A DNA stretch of 38,516 nucleotides from an uncultured Ectothiorhodospiraceae bacterium (GCA_947258695.1 CAMYJG010000039.1:1-38516), one strand, 5' to 3'. Shown: positions 17,874-27,868, counted from the stretch's first letter. The notes: generated by a model from the letters alone, not told the origin. Numbers and translations are program-made.

Positions 17874-18051
17874 TGCTATACCTGTTTATTCATCAATAAT
17901 TTAATCACTGAGACCCGCATTTTACAGACGAGTTCATTCTCAGCGATGACACTTTTATTAAAATAGGATTGAAATACACGTTTTCAAGGTTAGGAAACAA
18001 GAGAAATTTTACTGGTAAATAACCAGGGTTATTCTTGATTATTTCTACTGA

Positions 18052-18429
18052 TTAATTTAAATCAACAGCAAACTCTTTTAACAGTTCAAATGGCACAATT
18101 TCCAATGTTCGTTTATGGGTGCGCATTAAATAAACACGGGGTGCCATTCCATCTTTATGTGCTTCTAACCATCTTGCTGCACATAAACACCAGGTATTAC
18201 CTGGTTTTACACCCTCAAAATCAAATTTCGGTGCAGGTGTCGATAAATCGTTTCCTTTAAAACGCGAGTACTCAAGAAACTCAGTGGTCGCTTCAATGCA
18301 CACGGTATGCAGCCCCACATCTTCTTTACAGGTATTACATGTGCTATCACGGAAAAAACCTGTAACAGGACTATCACCACACAGACTTAAAGGTTCACCT
18401 AAAACATTTACTGATTCATCCATATCCAT
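18052..18429 (-). CDS. DUF2237 family protein
   Basis: A 125-residue soluble protein that matches DUF2237 throughout: NVLGEPLSLCGDSPVTGFFR, the DVGLHTVC segment, KGNDLSTPAP and PGNTWCLCAARWLEAHKDG. The conserved cysteines and the WCLCA motif are typical; the family function is unknown. ATG 18429 with AAGG seven bases upstream. It is isolated, with 180 bases to htpX and 80 bases to the next leftward gene upstream. Confidence 0.88.
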   Translation of the reverse strand: MDMDESVNVLGEPLSLCGDSPVTGFFRDSTCNTCKEDVGLHTVCIEATTEFLEYSRFKGNDLSTPAPKFDFEGVKPGNTWCLCAARWLEAHKDGMAPRVYLMRTHKRTLEIVPFELLKEFAVDLN

Positions 18430-18511
18430 TGTTACCTTTTGTATTCACGTAAAAATAAAATTCAAAAATATTATAACCCATTCAAGTCATACGCGTTAAG
18501 CATATCTTAAA

Positions 18512-19354
18512 TCATAAATCTATCCAGAAACCGAGACTAACATACTGATCTCTATCCTGAAAAAATTCACCGTATTGACTTCGGCCATCATAGTATTCAA
18601 ATCCAAATCGCCAGCGACGATCTGACCTCCGAAAATCAAAACCTATTTGAAAAGTAGTATTCCTGTCCCAGTCATCTTCTTCATAAGCGGAGATATCCAA
18701 AGCACTAAACCAGCCAACTTTACCATCCATGAACACACCGGGCTTTTCGTATTGCAGACCAACTTGCGCTCGATCATAGTCCTGTACAACCTTATTACGC
18801 ATAGAAAAGGCATGAGCAATATCTGAATAAAATATAGTTTGTTCATTAAGCTGCCAGGCAAGACCTGCACGCCATTCTTCACGGGTGTACTCGATACGGT
18901 TTCGCCCTGTGCTTTCTATATACTCATCGCCAACATGACTGGAATAATGTTTGGTGCCAAAATGCCAGGCAAAGTTTTTGTGATAACGAAACACGGCCTG
19001 CAAACCCAGTAAGCCTTCCCAGGCTACATTGTCCTGACTATTATCGTAATCAAACAGTCCGCGTAAACCACCTAAAAATACAAATTGCCAGCCGTGCCGT
19101 GGATTGTCGCTGTCTCTTTTCTCATATATGAGCATAGGTGCGCTGGCCTTAAGATCAAAACGCAACGCACCCGTTTCAGGAATAGTTAACTTATCATAAG
19201 ATCGTAGCTGCATATGAAAATCAAGTTCATAGGGATCGGCAAGGTAAATTGGATAAAGATGCTCAGTTGGGAACCAGCGTGATTCTCCCCCAGCATTTAC
19301 TAGAGCTGAAATCAGGAACAGCGGCAATATATAAAATGTGCGTATCGTTTTCAT
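18512..19354 (-). CDS. DUF1207 family outer-membrane protein
   Basis: A 280-residue protein with a signal peptide ending near VNA-GG, followed by WFPTEHLYPIYLADPYELDF, the family opening of DUF1207. The rest is a series of alternating amphipathic aromatic-rich strands (WHFGTKHYSSHVGDEY, RFGFEYYDGRSQYGEFF) ending in FWIDL, consistent with an outer-membrane barrel with a C-terminal hydrophobic residue. Function unknown. It is a single gene, 100 bases downstream of relA. Confidence 0.82.
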   Translation of the reverse strand: MKTIRTFYILPLFLISALVNAGGESRWFPTEHLYPIYLADPYELDFHMQLRSYDKLTIPETGALRFDLKASAPMLIYEKRDSDNPRHGWQFVFLGGLRGLFDYDNSQDNVAWEGLLGLQAVFRYHKNFAWHFGTKHYSSHVGDEYIESTGRNRIEYTREEWRAGLAWQLNEQTIFYSDIAHAFSMRNKVVQDYDRAQVGLQYEKPGVFMDGKVGWFSALDISAYEEDDWDRNTTFQIGFDFRRSDRRWRFGFEYYDGRSQYGEFFQDRDQYVSLGFWIDL

Positions 19355-19454
19355 CCAAAATCATTCAGGCTTGTAACTAATAGAACTATATTAGCAAATA
19401 TAAGAGCATAAAGTACTGAACCAAAGCACGATTCTATAGTCTTCTCCGCTCTAG

Positions 19455-21623
19455 TTAATTCTTTCGATAAACCTTAAGCACATTTGTTAGCTGCATTATT
19501 TTATCTGAGACTTTTTGTAATTGATCGAGATCGTGTATTTCCATCGCAATTTGCATATCGGCCATTTGTGTACCTTTATTTGACCTGGTCTGTATACCAT
19601 TCACATTCACTTTAAGATCGGTCAGCCTGTTTGTAATATCTCTTAATAGTCCGGGACGATCAATCGCCTGAATAACCAGGTTGACTTCAAAAATCTGTTC
19701 ATCATGATTAGACCACTCTACTGAAATTAACTGTTGTTGCTTATCATGCTCAAGGTTAAGAATATTTGTACAATCTTTTCGATGTACCGAAACACCTTTT
19801 CCTCGCGTAATAAAGCCGATAATTTCATCACCCGGGACAGGCTTACAACAAGGTGCCATCGTCGTTAACAGGTTACCCACGCCACTGACATTAACACCTT
19901 GATGTCCAGGTTTTTTAATTTTTTTGCTTGATCTAGGTATGCTGGGTAAAGGTTTAACTGATTCATCAGAATAGATCTGGTTTAAACCAAAAGCTAACTG
20001 GCCGGTAGTAATATCTCCTCGACCAACTTTTGCTCTCCACTCATCTTCTGTTTGCGCTTTGAAATATTTTAGTGATTTATCCATATCAGGATTCTTTATA
20101 TTTAAGCGCTTTAGTTCTCGCTCGATGATAGTTTTTCCATCAATAACATTCTGTTCAAAATCCTGCTGTCGAAACCAGGTTTTAATTTTTGAACGTGTTC
20201 TGTTGCTTGCGATATAACCAAGGTTTGGATTCAACCAATCCCTACTTGGCCCTGAATTTTTCGAGGTTAAAATTTCAACCTGCACACCGTTTTCAAGTTT
20301 GGTTGTTAATGGCACTATCTGACCGTTCACTTTTGCTCCGCGGCAGTTGTGACCCACTTCGGTATGTATACTATAAGCAAAATCAACAGGAGTAGCACCT
20401 TGCGGTAAATCAATAACTTTTCCGTCAGGACTTAGCACGAACACCCTGTCAGAAAATAATTCTGTTTTGAAACTCTCTAATAATTCTTCTTCGTCGTTTT
20501 CAGGTGTTTCTAATAATCTTCTGATCGAGTGAATGGTTTTTTCCAGAACTTCATCTTGATTTGAGCGTTCCTTATAGCGCCAGTGCGCGGCAACACCATA
20601 TTCTGCAAATTCATGCATAGCCCGTGTTCTAATCTGAATTTCTACCGCTTTCCCTTCTGGCCCATATACTGCCGTATGTAAACTCTGGTAACCGTTTTCT
20701 TTTGTGTTAGCAATGTAATCATCAAACTCTTTGGGAATATGGTGCCAACGACCATGAATCAAACCAAGTACGGTATAACATTCTGATACCGTGTTAACCG
20801 TTACCCTTATAGCGCGAACATCAAACAATTCTTTAAATTGTTTATCTTTATTCGTCATTTTTGACCAGATACTATAAATATGTTTTGGTCGTCCATATAT
20901 GCTGGCATCAATACCGGTATCTTTAAGTAAAGATTCAATTTCAGCGACAACCTGCTTGATATAGACTTCTCGTTCGCCTCTTTTTTCTTCCAGCATTTTT
21001 GCAATACGCTTATACGTATCAGGCTGCAAATAACGCAAAGATAAATCCTCTAGCTCCCATTTTAATTGCCCAATACCCAAACGGTTGGCAATAGGTGAAA
21101 AAATCTCAAGCGTTTCTGTTGCAATCGCTTTTTGTGTTATTTCATCTTTATCTGCTATTTCTCTTAACCGCTGTACCCGGTATGCCAGTTTGATTAACAC
21201 CACGCGCACGTCATCAACCATTGCCAGTAGCATTCTTCTTAAACGCTCAGCCTGCTCCTGGCTATCCATCTTGTTGGCTTTAAAACCATGAAGTTTTTCA
21301 ATAGCCTGAACCATGTGCAGAATATCGTTACCAAATTCATTTTTAATGACCTTGAAAAATGACTCTGTACGTAAACGACTATCACTGAGTAAGCAAACAA
21401 CAATAGCTGTTTCATCTGCGCTTAACTGGCTAAGCAATATCGCCACATCCAGACTACCCGGCATTTCAGAGGCAATATCCTGTACATCCCAGGCATACTG
21501 GCAGGCTTTTTCCAGAAGTTCAGAACTTTGATAAAGATGCGATGAATTTTTAACAAGCGTGTCGATATATTCTGAGACAGAATATTTAGAAGTGATCGTT
21601 TTCTGCTGTTTTGTGCTTTTCAT
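19455..21623 (-). CDS. relA: RelA-type (p)ppGpp synthetase
   Basis: A 722-residue long RSH protein that makes (p)ppGpp when ribosomes stall. The N-terminal HD domain (about 20-170) lacks the HD(x)3ED hydrolase motif: the expected place reads CLLSDSRL, so hydrolysis should be absent, as in E. coli RelA. The synthetase domain (about 225-345) has GRPKHIYSIWSKM, FDVRAIRV, EFDDYIANTKENGYQSLHT. Then a TGS domain (about 390-455, VIDLPQGATPVDFAYSIHTE), a cysteine-rich zinc-finger region (APCCKPVPGDEI, His and Cys in VHRKDC) and an ACT/RRM domain to the end. No spoT in the window. ATG 21623 without a strong ribosome site. Confidence 0.93.
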   Translation of the reverse strand: MKSTKQQKTITSKYSVSEYIDTLVKNSSHLYQSSELLEKACQYAWDVQDIASEMPGSLDVAILLSQLSADETAIVVCLLSDSRLRTESFFKVIKNEFGNDILHMVQAIEKLHGFKANKMDSQEQAERLRRMLLAMVDDVRVVLIKLAYRVQRLREIADKDEITQKAIATETLEIFSPIANRLGIGQLKWELEDLSLRYLQPDTYKRIAKMLEEKRGEREVYIKQVVAEIESLLKDTGIDASIYGRPKHIYSIWSKMTNKDKQFKELFDVRAIRVTVNTVSECYTVLGLIHGRWHHIPKEFDDYIANTKENGYQSLHTAVYGPEGKAVEIQIRTRAMHEFAEYGVAAHWRYKERSNQDEVLEKTIHSIRRLLETPENDEEELLESFKTELFSDRVFVLSPDGKVIDLPQGATPVDFAYSIHTEVGHNCRGAKVNGQIVPLTTKLENGVQVEILTSKNSGPSRDWLNPNLGYIASNRTRSKIKTWFRQQDFEQNVIDGKTIIERELKRLNIKNPDMDKSLKYFKAQTEDEWRAKVGRGDITTGQLAFGLNQIYSDESVKPLPSIPRSSKKIKKPGHQGVNVSGVGNLLTTMAPCCKPVPGDEIIGFITRGKGVSVHRKDCTNILNLEHDKQQQLISVEWSNHDEQIFEVNLVIQAIDRPGLLRDITNRLTDLKVNVNGIQTRSNKGTQMADMQIAMEIHDLDQLQKVSDKIMQLTNVLKVYRKN

Positions 21624-21713
21624 AACCCAGTAACAAGTAGAATATAATACAACAAAGATTTTACCACGACAGCCTTGCGCTATTCACCTCGGTAGATATT
21701 ATATTAATGAGAG

Positions 21714-21723
21714 AAAGTGCTCT
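21714..21723 (+). repeat. AAAGTGCTCT dispersed motif, copy 1
   Basis: The 10-mer AAAGTGCTCT, here extended to AAAGTGCTCTGCTCCGCTATA. The same 10-mer occurs at 31078 and 37741. It lies in the 3' flank of the DUF1963 gene, whose stop is at 21735-21737. Confidence 0.4.
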
Positions 21724-21734
21724 GCTCCGCTATA

Positions 21735-22811
21735 TTAACACTGCCAGAAAAATCTTGCTTTTGTACCTTCAGGATTGATCATGGCATAAGCAATACCAAC
21801 ACCAAAATTTAAATAGCAATCCTCATGCAAAGACTCATCATCCATTTGCATTAATAATTGCCAGGGAGAGTTATCCGGAAATTCATCCGCTTGAATAAAG
21901 CCAGGCACACCACCAATTTTATTTCCACCTAATGCATTATAATATTTTTCATTCTCTGCTGGTGGTAACTCCCAGGCTTCATACTCAGGAATAAATTCAG
22001 GGTCTTCAGAATAAGTCATATTTACTTTAAATTCACACTTAGTTTTTTCATTATGGATATCTTCGATTGTTAGACCTGTTGCTTGTTCTACAACCGGGAC
22101 CAGGGGAGTACCTGGCTGTAATATAACGGCATTCTCACCGCCTTCAATTTCAAAGGTATCCGTATTGTCATCAATGCCTTCTGAGTAAAAGATATAAGCC
22201 ATTTGTGCCTGTTTTTTACCAAACAATTTTTCATCCAGTTTTATTTGCCCAATAAACCGCATTGGTTTACCCGACATTTTTCCTAAAGGCCATTGCGGTG
22301 TATCAATCCAAACCGGTTGTCCGCCAAATTTTGTGATGGCTTCAGTAATAGGCTGCTCGGCCTTAGTAAATGTCATATTGGCACGATTGGTACTAATCGC
22401 AGAGGTATCAAATTTATAAGCCTCTTTAACTTGTTCCATAGTCATTGGTTCGACAGTTTCTTGTACTGTGTCTCTTTTAAATGCCCATTTATTTAGTTGT
22501 ATTGCCCAATATAAAGAAACGATAGCAGACCCCACAGCCATTCCCAGCGCCAGCCCGGTACCCCAGGCTGAGACATAAACAACACCAAATACTGCAGGCG
22601 TTAAAAACATCAACCAGACAAGATAAACCGATTTCTTTTTTTTAAGACCTGAATACGTTGCCACGCTTATAATGAAATACCCAAGTGCAAAAAAAGCACA
22701 AACCCACAATAACCAGTTAACAGTATATTGATAACTAAGAAATGCGACAGTGGGTAAAGCAATGACACGATAAATAATTCTTTTATACATTATTTTGTCG
22801 AGTATATGCAT
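21735..22811 (-). CDS. DUF1963 (YwqG-like) protein with N-terminal membrane domain
   Basis: A 358-residue protein. Residues about 10-110 form four or five membrane helices; the cytoplasmic C-terminal part (about 150-358) is a DUF1963 domain, recognisable from FGGQPVWIDTPQWPLGKMSG, MRFIGQIKLDE, NKIGGVPGFIQADEFP and WQLLMQMDDE. DUF1963 proteins such as YwqG have no settled role and often serve as immunity-like or regulatory proteins. A membrane-anchored version is less common. ATG 22811 is preceded by GGAG. No toxin gene is adjacent. Confidence 0.78.
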   Translation of the reverse strand: MHILDKIMYKRIIYRVIALPTVAFLSYQYTVNWLLWVCAFFALGYFIISVATYSGLKKKKSVYLVWLMFLTPAVFGVVYVSAWGTGLALGMAVGSAIVSLYWAIQLNKWAFKRDTVQETVEPMTMEQVKEAYKFDTSAISTNRANMTFTKAEQPITEAITKFGGQPVWIDTPQWPLGKMSGKPMRFIGQIKLDEKLFGKKQAQMAYIFYSEGIDDNTDTFEIEGGENAVILQPGTPLVPVVEQATGLTIEDIHNEKTKCEFKVNMTYSEDPEFIPEYEAWELPPAENEKYYNALGGNKIGGVPGFIQADEFPDNSPWQLLMQMDDESLHEDCYLNFGVGIAYAMINPEGTKARFFWQC

Positions 22812-22935
22812 AAAGTATTACTCCATTAAGTTTTTATTAGTTCCACCATAAAATAAAATGTGGGCAACCAGGTTAGCAACCAGTAATACGTTATCACAAT
22901 ACTGTTTGATCTATTCATTATTAATACCCCCTCGG

Positions 22936-23397
22936 TTAAAGCAGGTAAGGCCCACCACCAATGACAACCACAATACAAAATCCCAATACCATGTTAACAA
23001 TACCTAAACGACGAATAACACGTAACTGGTGTCGACTAGCTGCTACGTTTCCTGTTTTTAAATCGCGCAAAAATTTTTGGTAAAACACAAAATAGATAAT
23101 AGCAAATAAGATGACCATAGATAGTCCAAGGCAGGCCATCATAAGAATATATGTAGGTGTATTGGCCAGACCACCAAAGCGATAAAATATCATCCCTATA
23201 CCGCTCGCTAATAAGCCGATAGCGGCTATCCAAACCCAGATAAAAAACCGTTTAAGAATAGTTTTCCAAAAAGCCAATTGCTCGGGAACCTCAAGTGATG
23301 ATACCACCTTACCCAGGACCATAATGATAAAAAACATACCTCCCACCCAAATGTTAATGGCAATTAAGTGAAAGATGATGGCAAATGCGTTTAACAT
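22936..23397 (-). CDS. CopD-like four-helix membrane protein
   Basis: A 153-residue integral membrane protein with four helices. The first holds HLIAINIWVGGMFFII, the His-x(n)-WVGG pattern of the CopD/heme-binding cytochrome-b-like family; another conserved helix ends in VVVIGGGPYLL. Related proteins are linked to copper import or haem-based electron transfer, but no cop genes are present here. It follows the histidine phosphatase gene by 43 bases on the same strand and may be its operon partner. Confidence 0.65.
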   Translation of the reverse strand: MLNAFAIIFHLIAINIWVGGMFFIIMVLGKVVSSLEVPEQLAFWKTILKRFFIWVWIAAIGLLASGIGMIFYRFGGLANTPTYILMMACLGLSMVILFAIIYFVFYQKFLRDLKTGNVAASRHQLRVIRRLGIVNMVLGFCIVVVIGGGPYLL

Positions 23398-23440
23398 ATC
23401 AATTAGCTTTTATTCTCGATCCACTTTTTCTTTAAATGTC

Positions 23441-23998
23441 TTATATATTATTACCTTCTACTTTATCAAACTTGTAATGTTTATACTCGCAATTCCCGAT
23501 ATCAATATCACGTAAATGCTCATCCGCTATATTGCCTTCAAAATAAGCGACAAACACACGTAATGTCTCTTCATGTGCCACCACAAGAATGGTGTCTTCA
23601 GGTTGTTGTTTGAGCCAGTCAATAAACCCGAGTACACGTTTTTTATGATCCAATACTGACTCTCCACCGTTAATACGCGCATTAAGCGGGTCGTCAGCAA
23701 TCGCGGCAAAATACTCATCAACTGTTTTTCCCTCTAAACCCGAACGAATATCCAAAAGATCGGGGTGAGTATCAATCGCCAGCTGGTGATATTGATTGAT
23801 AATCTCCGCTGTCTGCCTGGTTCGTGGCAAGGGAGAAACAATAATACGATCGAGTTTAACATCGCGCAGTTTCTCCGCTGCTGCCTGGGCCTGTTGTTTG
23901 CCCGTAGCAGTCAAATGCACATCAACACTGGGATCATCGTTGCATAAACCCAGATCGTTATAGTTGGTACGGCCATGCCGTATTATGTAAATATTCAT
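23441..23998 (-). CDS. Histidine phosphatase family protein (phosphoglycerate mutase-like)
   Basis: A 185-residue enzyme of the branch-1 histidine phosphatase superfamily. The phospho-accepting histidine is His8 in IIRHGRTNYN; Arg59 in SPLPRTRQTAE binds phosphate; Glu89 in RSGLEG is the likely acid; the second histidine is His142 in VVAHEETLR, where many relatives have SHGG. Substrate cannot be predicted; this group includes sugar-phosphate and alpha-ribazole phosphatases, but no cobalamin genes are near. Confidence 0.85.
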   Translation of the reverse strand: MNIYIIRHGRTNYNDLGLCNDDPSVDVHLTATGKQQAQAAAEKLRDVKLDRIIVSPLPRTRQTAEIINQYHQLAIDTHPDLLDIRSGLEGKTVDEYFAAIADDPLNARINGGESVLDHKKRVLGFIDWLKQQPEDTILVVAHEETLRVFVAYFEGNIADEHLRDIDIGNCEYKHYKFDKVEGNNI

Positions 23999-24147
23999 AT
24001 CTTTATCTTATAAGCAATTATTATCTGATCCCAGTTCTCCTGACCCTAATTAATCTTAATTTGTATTTAGAACATCTTGATCAAGCTCAATAACTATTTG
24101 ATTATATAGTGTAAGCTATATCAATCTGAATAATAAATAATATCAAT

Positions 24148-25719
24148 ATGCAACATAAGAATAACTCATATCGCCAGCCTCCCTTAATTCAGGCAATGTT
24201 AGAGCCAGGTTTCTATGATCATGCCGTGATTAACTGCCAGTTAATCGAAACACATATATCCTGGGTCATATTAACCGGTGATTATGTCTATAAAATTAAA
24301 AAACCCGTTAATTTAGGTTTTGTAGATTTCTCTACACTTGAAAAACGGAAATTTTATTGCGAGGAAGAACTACGCCTAAATCGTCGCCTGGCACCCGACA
24401 TATATTTAGATGTCATCCCGCTATCAGGTTCAGCAGAGTCCCCTGAGTTATTCGGTACAGAAAAAATATTCGAATATGCCGTTAAGATGCAACAATTTTC
24501 ACATGACATGCAACTTGACCGTGTATTAGCCAGGAATGAACTACAACCCGCTATGATTGATTCTTTTGCAAATTTAATTGCACAATTTCATCAACATGTT
24601 GAAATAGCGGATTCTACTTCTGATTTTGGAAATCCAGCAAAAATATATCAACCGGTAAAAGAAAACTTCATTCAAATTCGACAGCATATAAATGATAAAG
24701 CAATAATTAACTTGCTATCAAAAATTGAACAATGGTCTGAAGACGCATTTAGTGAAATAAAATATATTTTCCAGCAACGCAAGGAAAACGAATTTATTCG
24801 TGAGTGTCACGGTGACCTTCACCTTAGAAATCTGGCCTGGCATAAAAATAAACCACTTGCTTTTGATTGTCTTGAATTTAATGAAAATTTTCGATGGATT
24901 GATACTATAAGTGAAATCGCATTTTTGATTATGGATCTTGACGTGAATAATCAAGCAGAACTTGCACAGAATTTTTTAAATAAATACCTGGAATTAACCG
25001 GCGACTATGAAGGATGCACTGTATTACGTTTTTATCTTGTCTACCGGGCTATGGTACGAGCCAAGGTTGATGCCATCCGTGCAACTCAAAAAGGAATTTC
25101 TCAACAAGAGTCCGATCAAGCTAATAAAGAAATAGTTAATTACCTTCAACTTGCATTAACGTATACACAAAAAACTAAACCATTCATTATCATTACGCAC
25201 GGCATGTCTGCCTCGGGTAAAAGTACAATGACGCAACCATTACTTGAAAAACTGGGCGCGATTCGCATACGTGCTGATGTAGAACGAAAAAGATTATTTA
25301 ACATCAAACCAGAACAAAATTCCTATGCGAATTTTCAACAAGGTATTTATACCAGTCAAGCCACACGTGAAACCTATCTTAAACTTCTCAATTTGACAGA
25401 AAGTATTATTGACGCCGGGTTTCCCGTTATCGTCGATGCCACCTTTTCGAAAATAGAGCAGCGAACTTTATTCAAGGAAATTGCTTCAAAAAAACAGGTT
25501 CACTTTATTATATTGAATTTCATCACTTCAACAAAAACGCTAAAACAAAGAATACGTGACAGAAAAAATGATGTTTCAGATGCGGACATAACTGTTCTTG
25601 AAAACCAAATTAAAAACTGGCAAGCCATAGAAAAAGATGAAGAAAAATATTCCATTTCAATCAATACAGAAAAAGATTTAGATATTGAACAGTTACTTAC
25701 TCAGATAAAGCTGGATTAG
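24148..25719 (+). CDS. Aminoglycoside-phosphotransferase-like / P-loop kinase fusion protein
   Basis: A 523-residue two-domain cytoplasmic protein. The N-terminal half (about 10-330) has the protein-kinase-like fold of aminoglycoside phosphotransferases: a lysine-rich GDYVYKIKKPVNLGFVDF strand and a catalytic loop HGDLHLRN with His221-Asp223, followed by FDCLEFN. The C-terminal half begins with P-loop GMSASGKST (352-360) and resembles small gluconate/AMP kinases. This fusion (COG2187 with COG0645) is known in many proteobacteria without an established substrate. Drug resistance should not be assumed. Upstream, a perfect palindrome CTTGATCAAG lies in an AT-rich leader. Confidence 0.85.
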   Translation: MQHKNNSYRQPPLIQAMLEPGFYDHAVINCQLIETHISWVILTGDYVYKIKKPVNLGFVDFSTLEKRKFYCEEELRLNRRLAPDIYLDVIPLSGSAESPELFGTEKIFEYAVKMQQFSHDMQLDRVLARNELQPAMIDSFANLIAQFHQHVEIADSTSDFGNPAKIYQPVKENFIQIRQHINDKAIINLLSKIEQWSEDAFSEIKYIFQQRKENEFIRECHGDLHLRNLAWHKNKPLAFDCLEFNENFRWIDTISEIAFLIMDLDVNNQAELAQNFLNKYLELTGDYEGCTVLRFYLVYRAMVRAKVDAIRATQKGISQQESDQANKEIVNYLQLALTYTQKTKPFIIITHGMSASGKSTMTQPLLEKLGAIRIRADVERKRLFNIKPEQNSYANFQQGIYTSQATRETYLKLLNLTESIIDAGFPVIVDATFSKIEQRTLFKEIASKKQVHFIILNFITSTKTLKQRIRDRKNDVSDADITVLENQIKNWQAIEKDEEKYSISINTEKDLDIEQLLTQIKLD

Positions 25720-25728
25720 ATTCTTACT

Positions 25729-26091
25729 TTACTTATCACTATTTGACCAGTTATAACTCCGTAGCTTACCGTTTTGTTGAAAACGAACCTGGAGAATCTT
25801 TAAGCCAGCATCTTCCATTGCAGACATCTTTCCAGTCGCATAAAAATATACCCATTCCACTAAGCGTTCACCATCTTTATTAATGGCAATACCAGAACTT
25901 TTAGGGGCACCCAGGACCTCACGCACCTGTGCTTTTGATGTCTCACCCACTTTAGCCATATCTTCAAATGCTTTCACATTAAAATCACGACCAATCTGTA
26001 TAGAGCCACAACCTGCCACCAACATGATCATTAAAAGTGAAAAAACATGAAGAACACGAAACTTACTTTGTACATCTTGTTTATCATTCAT
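25729..26091 (-). CDS. BamE/SmpA-like lipoprotein
   Basis: A 120-residue lipoprotein: lipobox MLVAGC with Cys28, then a small domain reading KVGETSKAQVREVLGAPKSSG, the pattern of the BamE/SmpA/OmlA fold (a turn with G.T...V...LG.P). An aromatic strand WVYFYATGK and a C-terminal RSYNWS strand complete it. It is probably not BamE itself, which is smaller and has a different context; generic BamE-fold lipoproteins often stabilise envelope complexes. It lies 33 bases after the exported metallo-hydrolase gene on the same strand. Confidence 0.75.
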   Translation of the reverse strand: MNDKQDVQSKFRVLHVFSLLMIMLVAGCGSIQIGRDFNVKAFEDMAKVGETSKAQVREVLGAPKSSGIAINKDGERLVEWVYFYATGKMSAMEDAGLKILQVRFQQNGKLRSYNWSNSDK

Positions 26092-26124
26092 TTTTCATCC
26101 CCTGTTATTTTTTAATAAATTGAA

Positions 26125-27069
26125 TTAAAAGGTCTCATTTTCAACTTCTGCATTCAACTGGCTTATATACCGGCCAATCTGGTTATTAAATCCACTCCAG
26201 TGTTGGTACTTGCTAAAAGTTGCAACCACTTTGGGTTTCATTTCATAATCCATCAAGCCTAGCTCATAATATTTAGTGACTTCACTGCGTAGGGTTTTAT
26301 AGATAAAGGCAAATTCTTTAATTAAATTTATTTTACCGCTTCGCCCATGCCCTACAACAACATGTTGAGGCTTCATTGAGAGCGCTGCCTGAGTTGCTTC
26401 ATAAGCACCTTTAAAATTTCCATGCCCCATAAATGAAAAATGTTCATTATTAATAATATCACCGGTAAACAGAACCCGATCTTCAACAACATTCAACATT
26501 AAATCTGTTGCTGTATGCGCCTTATTAAACAAAGTAACCTGGAAGGTCATGCCGCCAATTTTGTAATGTTTTGTTTTAGCGGGAGTATTTGGAATCAATG
26601 CTTTAGTACCTGCAAAATCATCGCCATACCGCTTTGAAAAAAGATCTAACCAGAACTTATCTTCACCACTTTTTAATAACTCTATTAACTTTGGATGTGC
26701 AATAGTTCGAATATCCGGATAGGCCTCAACCAATGCCTGGTTGGCTAACCAATGGTCACCGTGGAAGTGTGTGGTAAAAATATGTGTAATCGGTTTAGAG
26801 GTAACACTCGCAATCTTACGTAGAATCATTTTACCAATTTCATAACTACTCCCTGTATCAATCACTACGACACCTGAATCGGTAATAACAAATCCTGGAT
26901 TATTATGAAAACCATGGCTAACCTTTAACTCTTCATCATGTGGGCCATGCTCAATAACATACGTGTGTGGTGCAATTTTTTTAGGCTGAATATTTGGCCA
27001 CTCAAGTGCATTGGCCTGTTGCAGGCTAATGCAAAAAAAACCAAGCAGATAAATGCTGAAAAGCTTCAT
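26125..27069 (-). CDS. Exported metallo-beta-lactamase-fold hydrolase
   Basis: A 314-residue protein with a signal peptide ending near ANA (19-21). The zinc motif is HFHGDH (His101, His103, Asp105, His106), with further ligands in NKAHTATDL and an Asp in LFTGDI; a final VVVGHGRSG histidine completes the site. The fold covers beta-lactamases, glyoxalases and other esterases; it resembles the SoxH/quinoprotein-relay-like exported enzymes more than true beta-lactamases, but I cannot fix the substrate. AGGAG precedes ATG 27069. Probably co-transcribed with the BamE-fold lipoprotein gene downstream. Confidence 0.82.
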   Translation of the reverse strand: MKLFSIYLLGFFCISLQQANALEWPNIQPKKIAPHTYVIEHGPHDEELKVSHGFHNNPGFVITDSGVVVIDTGSSYEIGKMILRKIASVTSKPITHIFTTHFHGDHWLANQALVEAYPDIRTIAHPKLIELLKSGEDKFWLDLFSKRYGDDFAGTKALIPNTPAKTKHYKIGGMTFQVTLFNKAHTATDLMLNVVEDRVLFTGDIINNEHFSFMGHGNFKGAYEATQAALSMKPQHVVVGHGRSGKINLIKEFAFIYKTLRSEVTKYYELGLMDYEMKPKVVATFSKYQHWSGFNNQIGRYISQLNAEVENETF

Positions 27070-27166
27070 AATGACTCCTGTATATACGTACTCATATATT
27101 ACACTCTAATCATAAAATATCCCTGGCGATTCTTCAAAGTGATCTGCCGCTTCGCTCTATTTCTTC

Positions 27167-27868
27167 TTATCTGAGCTGTTTAATCCACTTAGAAAAAATA
27201 ATATCGGCCCATTGGTGTAACGCAGAAATTTTCTCATCCAGCTGATCTAAAATTACTTCACGTGTTTGCGCACATGGGGGGCCATACTCAAGATCACTAG
27301 CAAATTGCTGCACCCAATCTTTAACCATCTCTGCCGTCATTTCGATATGAAACTGTAATGCAATACAGTTTTTAAAGGCAAAGGCCTGGTTCCCCCGACA
27401 CTCGCTTTTAAGTAAAGCAACGGCACCTTGAGGAATTGAAAAGGTGTCTGCGTGCCAATGAAAGGGCACTAAATCATCTGGCAAACCGGTTAACCAATGA
27501 TTAGATTTGTTTTCTGTAACCGGTGTTAGCCGATGCCATCCAATTTCCATTCCCGGCCCATGAGTAATGCTCCCCCCCATCGCGGCACTCATCATTTGAG
27601 CACCAAGGCATATCCCCATGATGGGAACGTTATTTTCAATGGCTTTACAAATTAACGCTTGTTCATCCTTTATCCATTGCAAGGGATCGGTAACATTCAT
27701 GCCGCCACCCATGAAAACCAGTCCAGAAGTCGTATCGAGATCCTGCGGCACCGCAATACCTTCATCAATACAAACGATTTCATAAGGAATCTGCTGTTTT
27801 TCAAGAAAGGTACCCAGGTAACCCGGGCCTTCACAAGCTACATGTCGAAAAATACGTACAGGTTTCAT
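27167..27868 (-). CDS. Class I glutamine amidotransferase (GMP synthase-like domain)
   Basis: A 233-residue stand-alone class I glutamine amidotransferase. The triad is Cys87 in MGICLGAQMM, His174 and Glu176 in LQFHIEMTAEM; the oxyanion strand is FMGGGMNVTD. Stand-alone members of this group hydrolyse glutamine or gamma-glutamyl compounds, for example in polyamine breakdown, but no partner synthetase is nearby. ATG 27868. About 100 bases separate it from the next leftward gene. Confidence 0.85.
   Translation of the reverse strand: MKPVRIFRHVACEGPGYLGTFLEKQQIPYEIVCIDEGIAVPQDLDTTSGLVFMGGGMNVTDPLQWIKDEQALICKAIENNVPIMGICLGAQMMSAAMGGSITHGPGMEIGWHRLTPVTENKSNHWLTGLPDDLVPFHWHADTFSIPQGAVALLKSECRGNQAFAFKNCIALQFHIEMTAEMVKDWVQQFASDLEYGPPCAQTREVILDQLDEKISALHQWADIIFSKWIKQLR

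Noticed and set aside
19455-21623. Possible bifunctional SpoT/Rel hydrolase-synthetase
   Set aside because: The HD hydrolase motif is missing from the N-terminal domain, so this is RelA-type.
24148-25719. Aminoglycoside resistance enzyme
   Set aside because: The kinase-like domain is fused to a P-loop kinase, the layout of a broadly distributed housekeeping family, and there is no resistance context.
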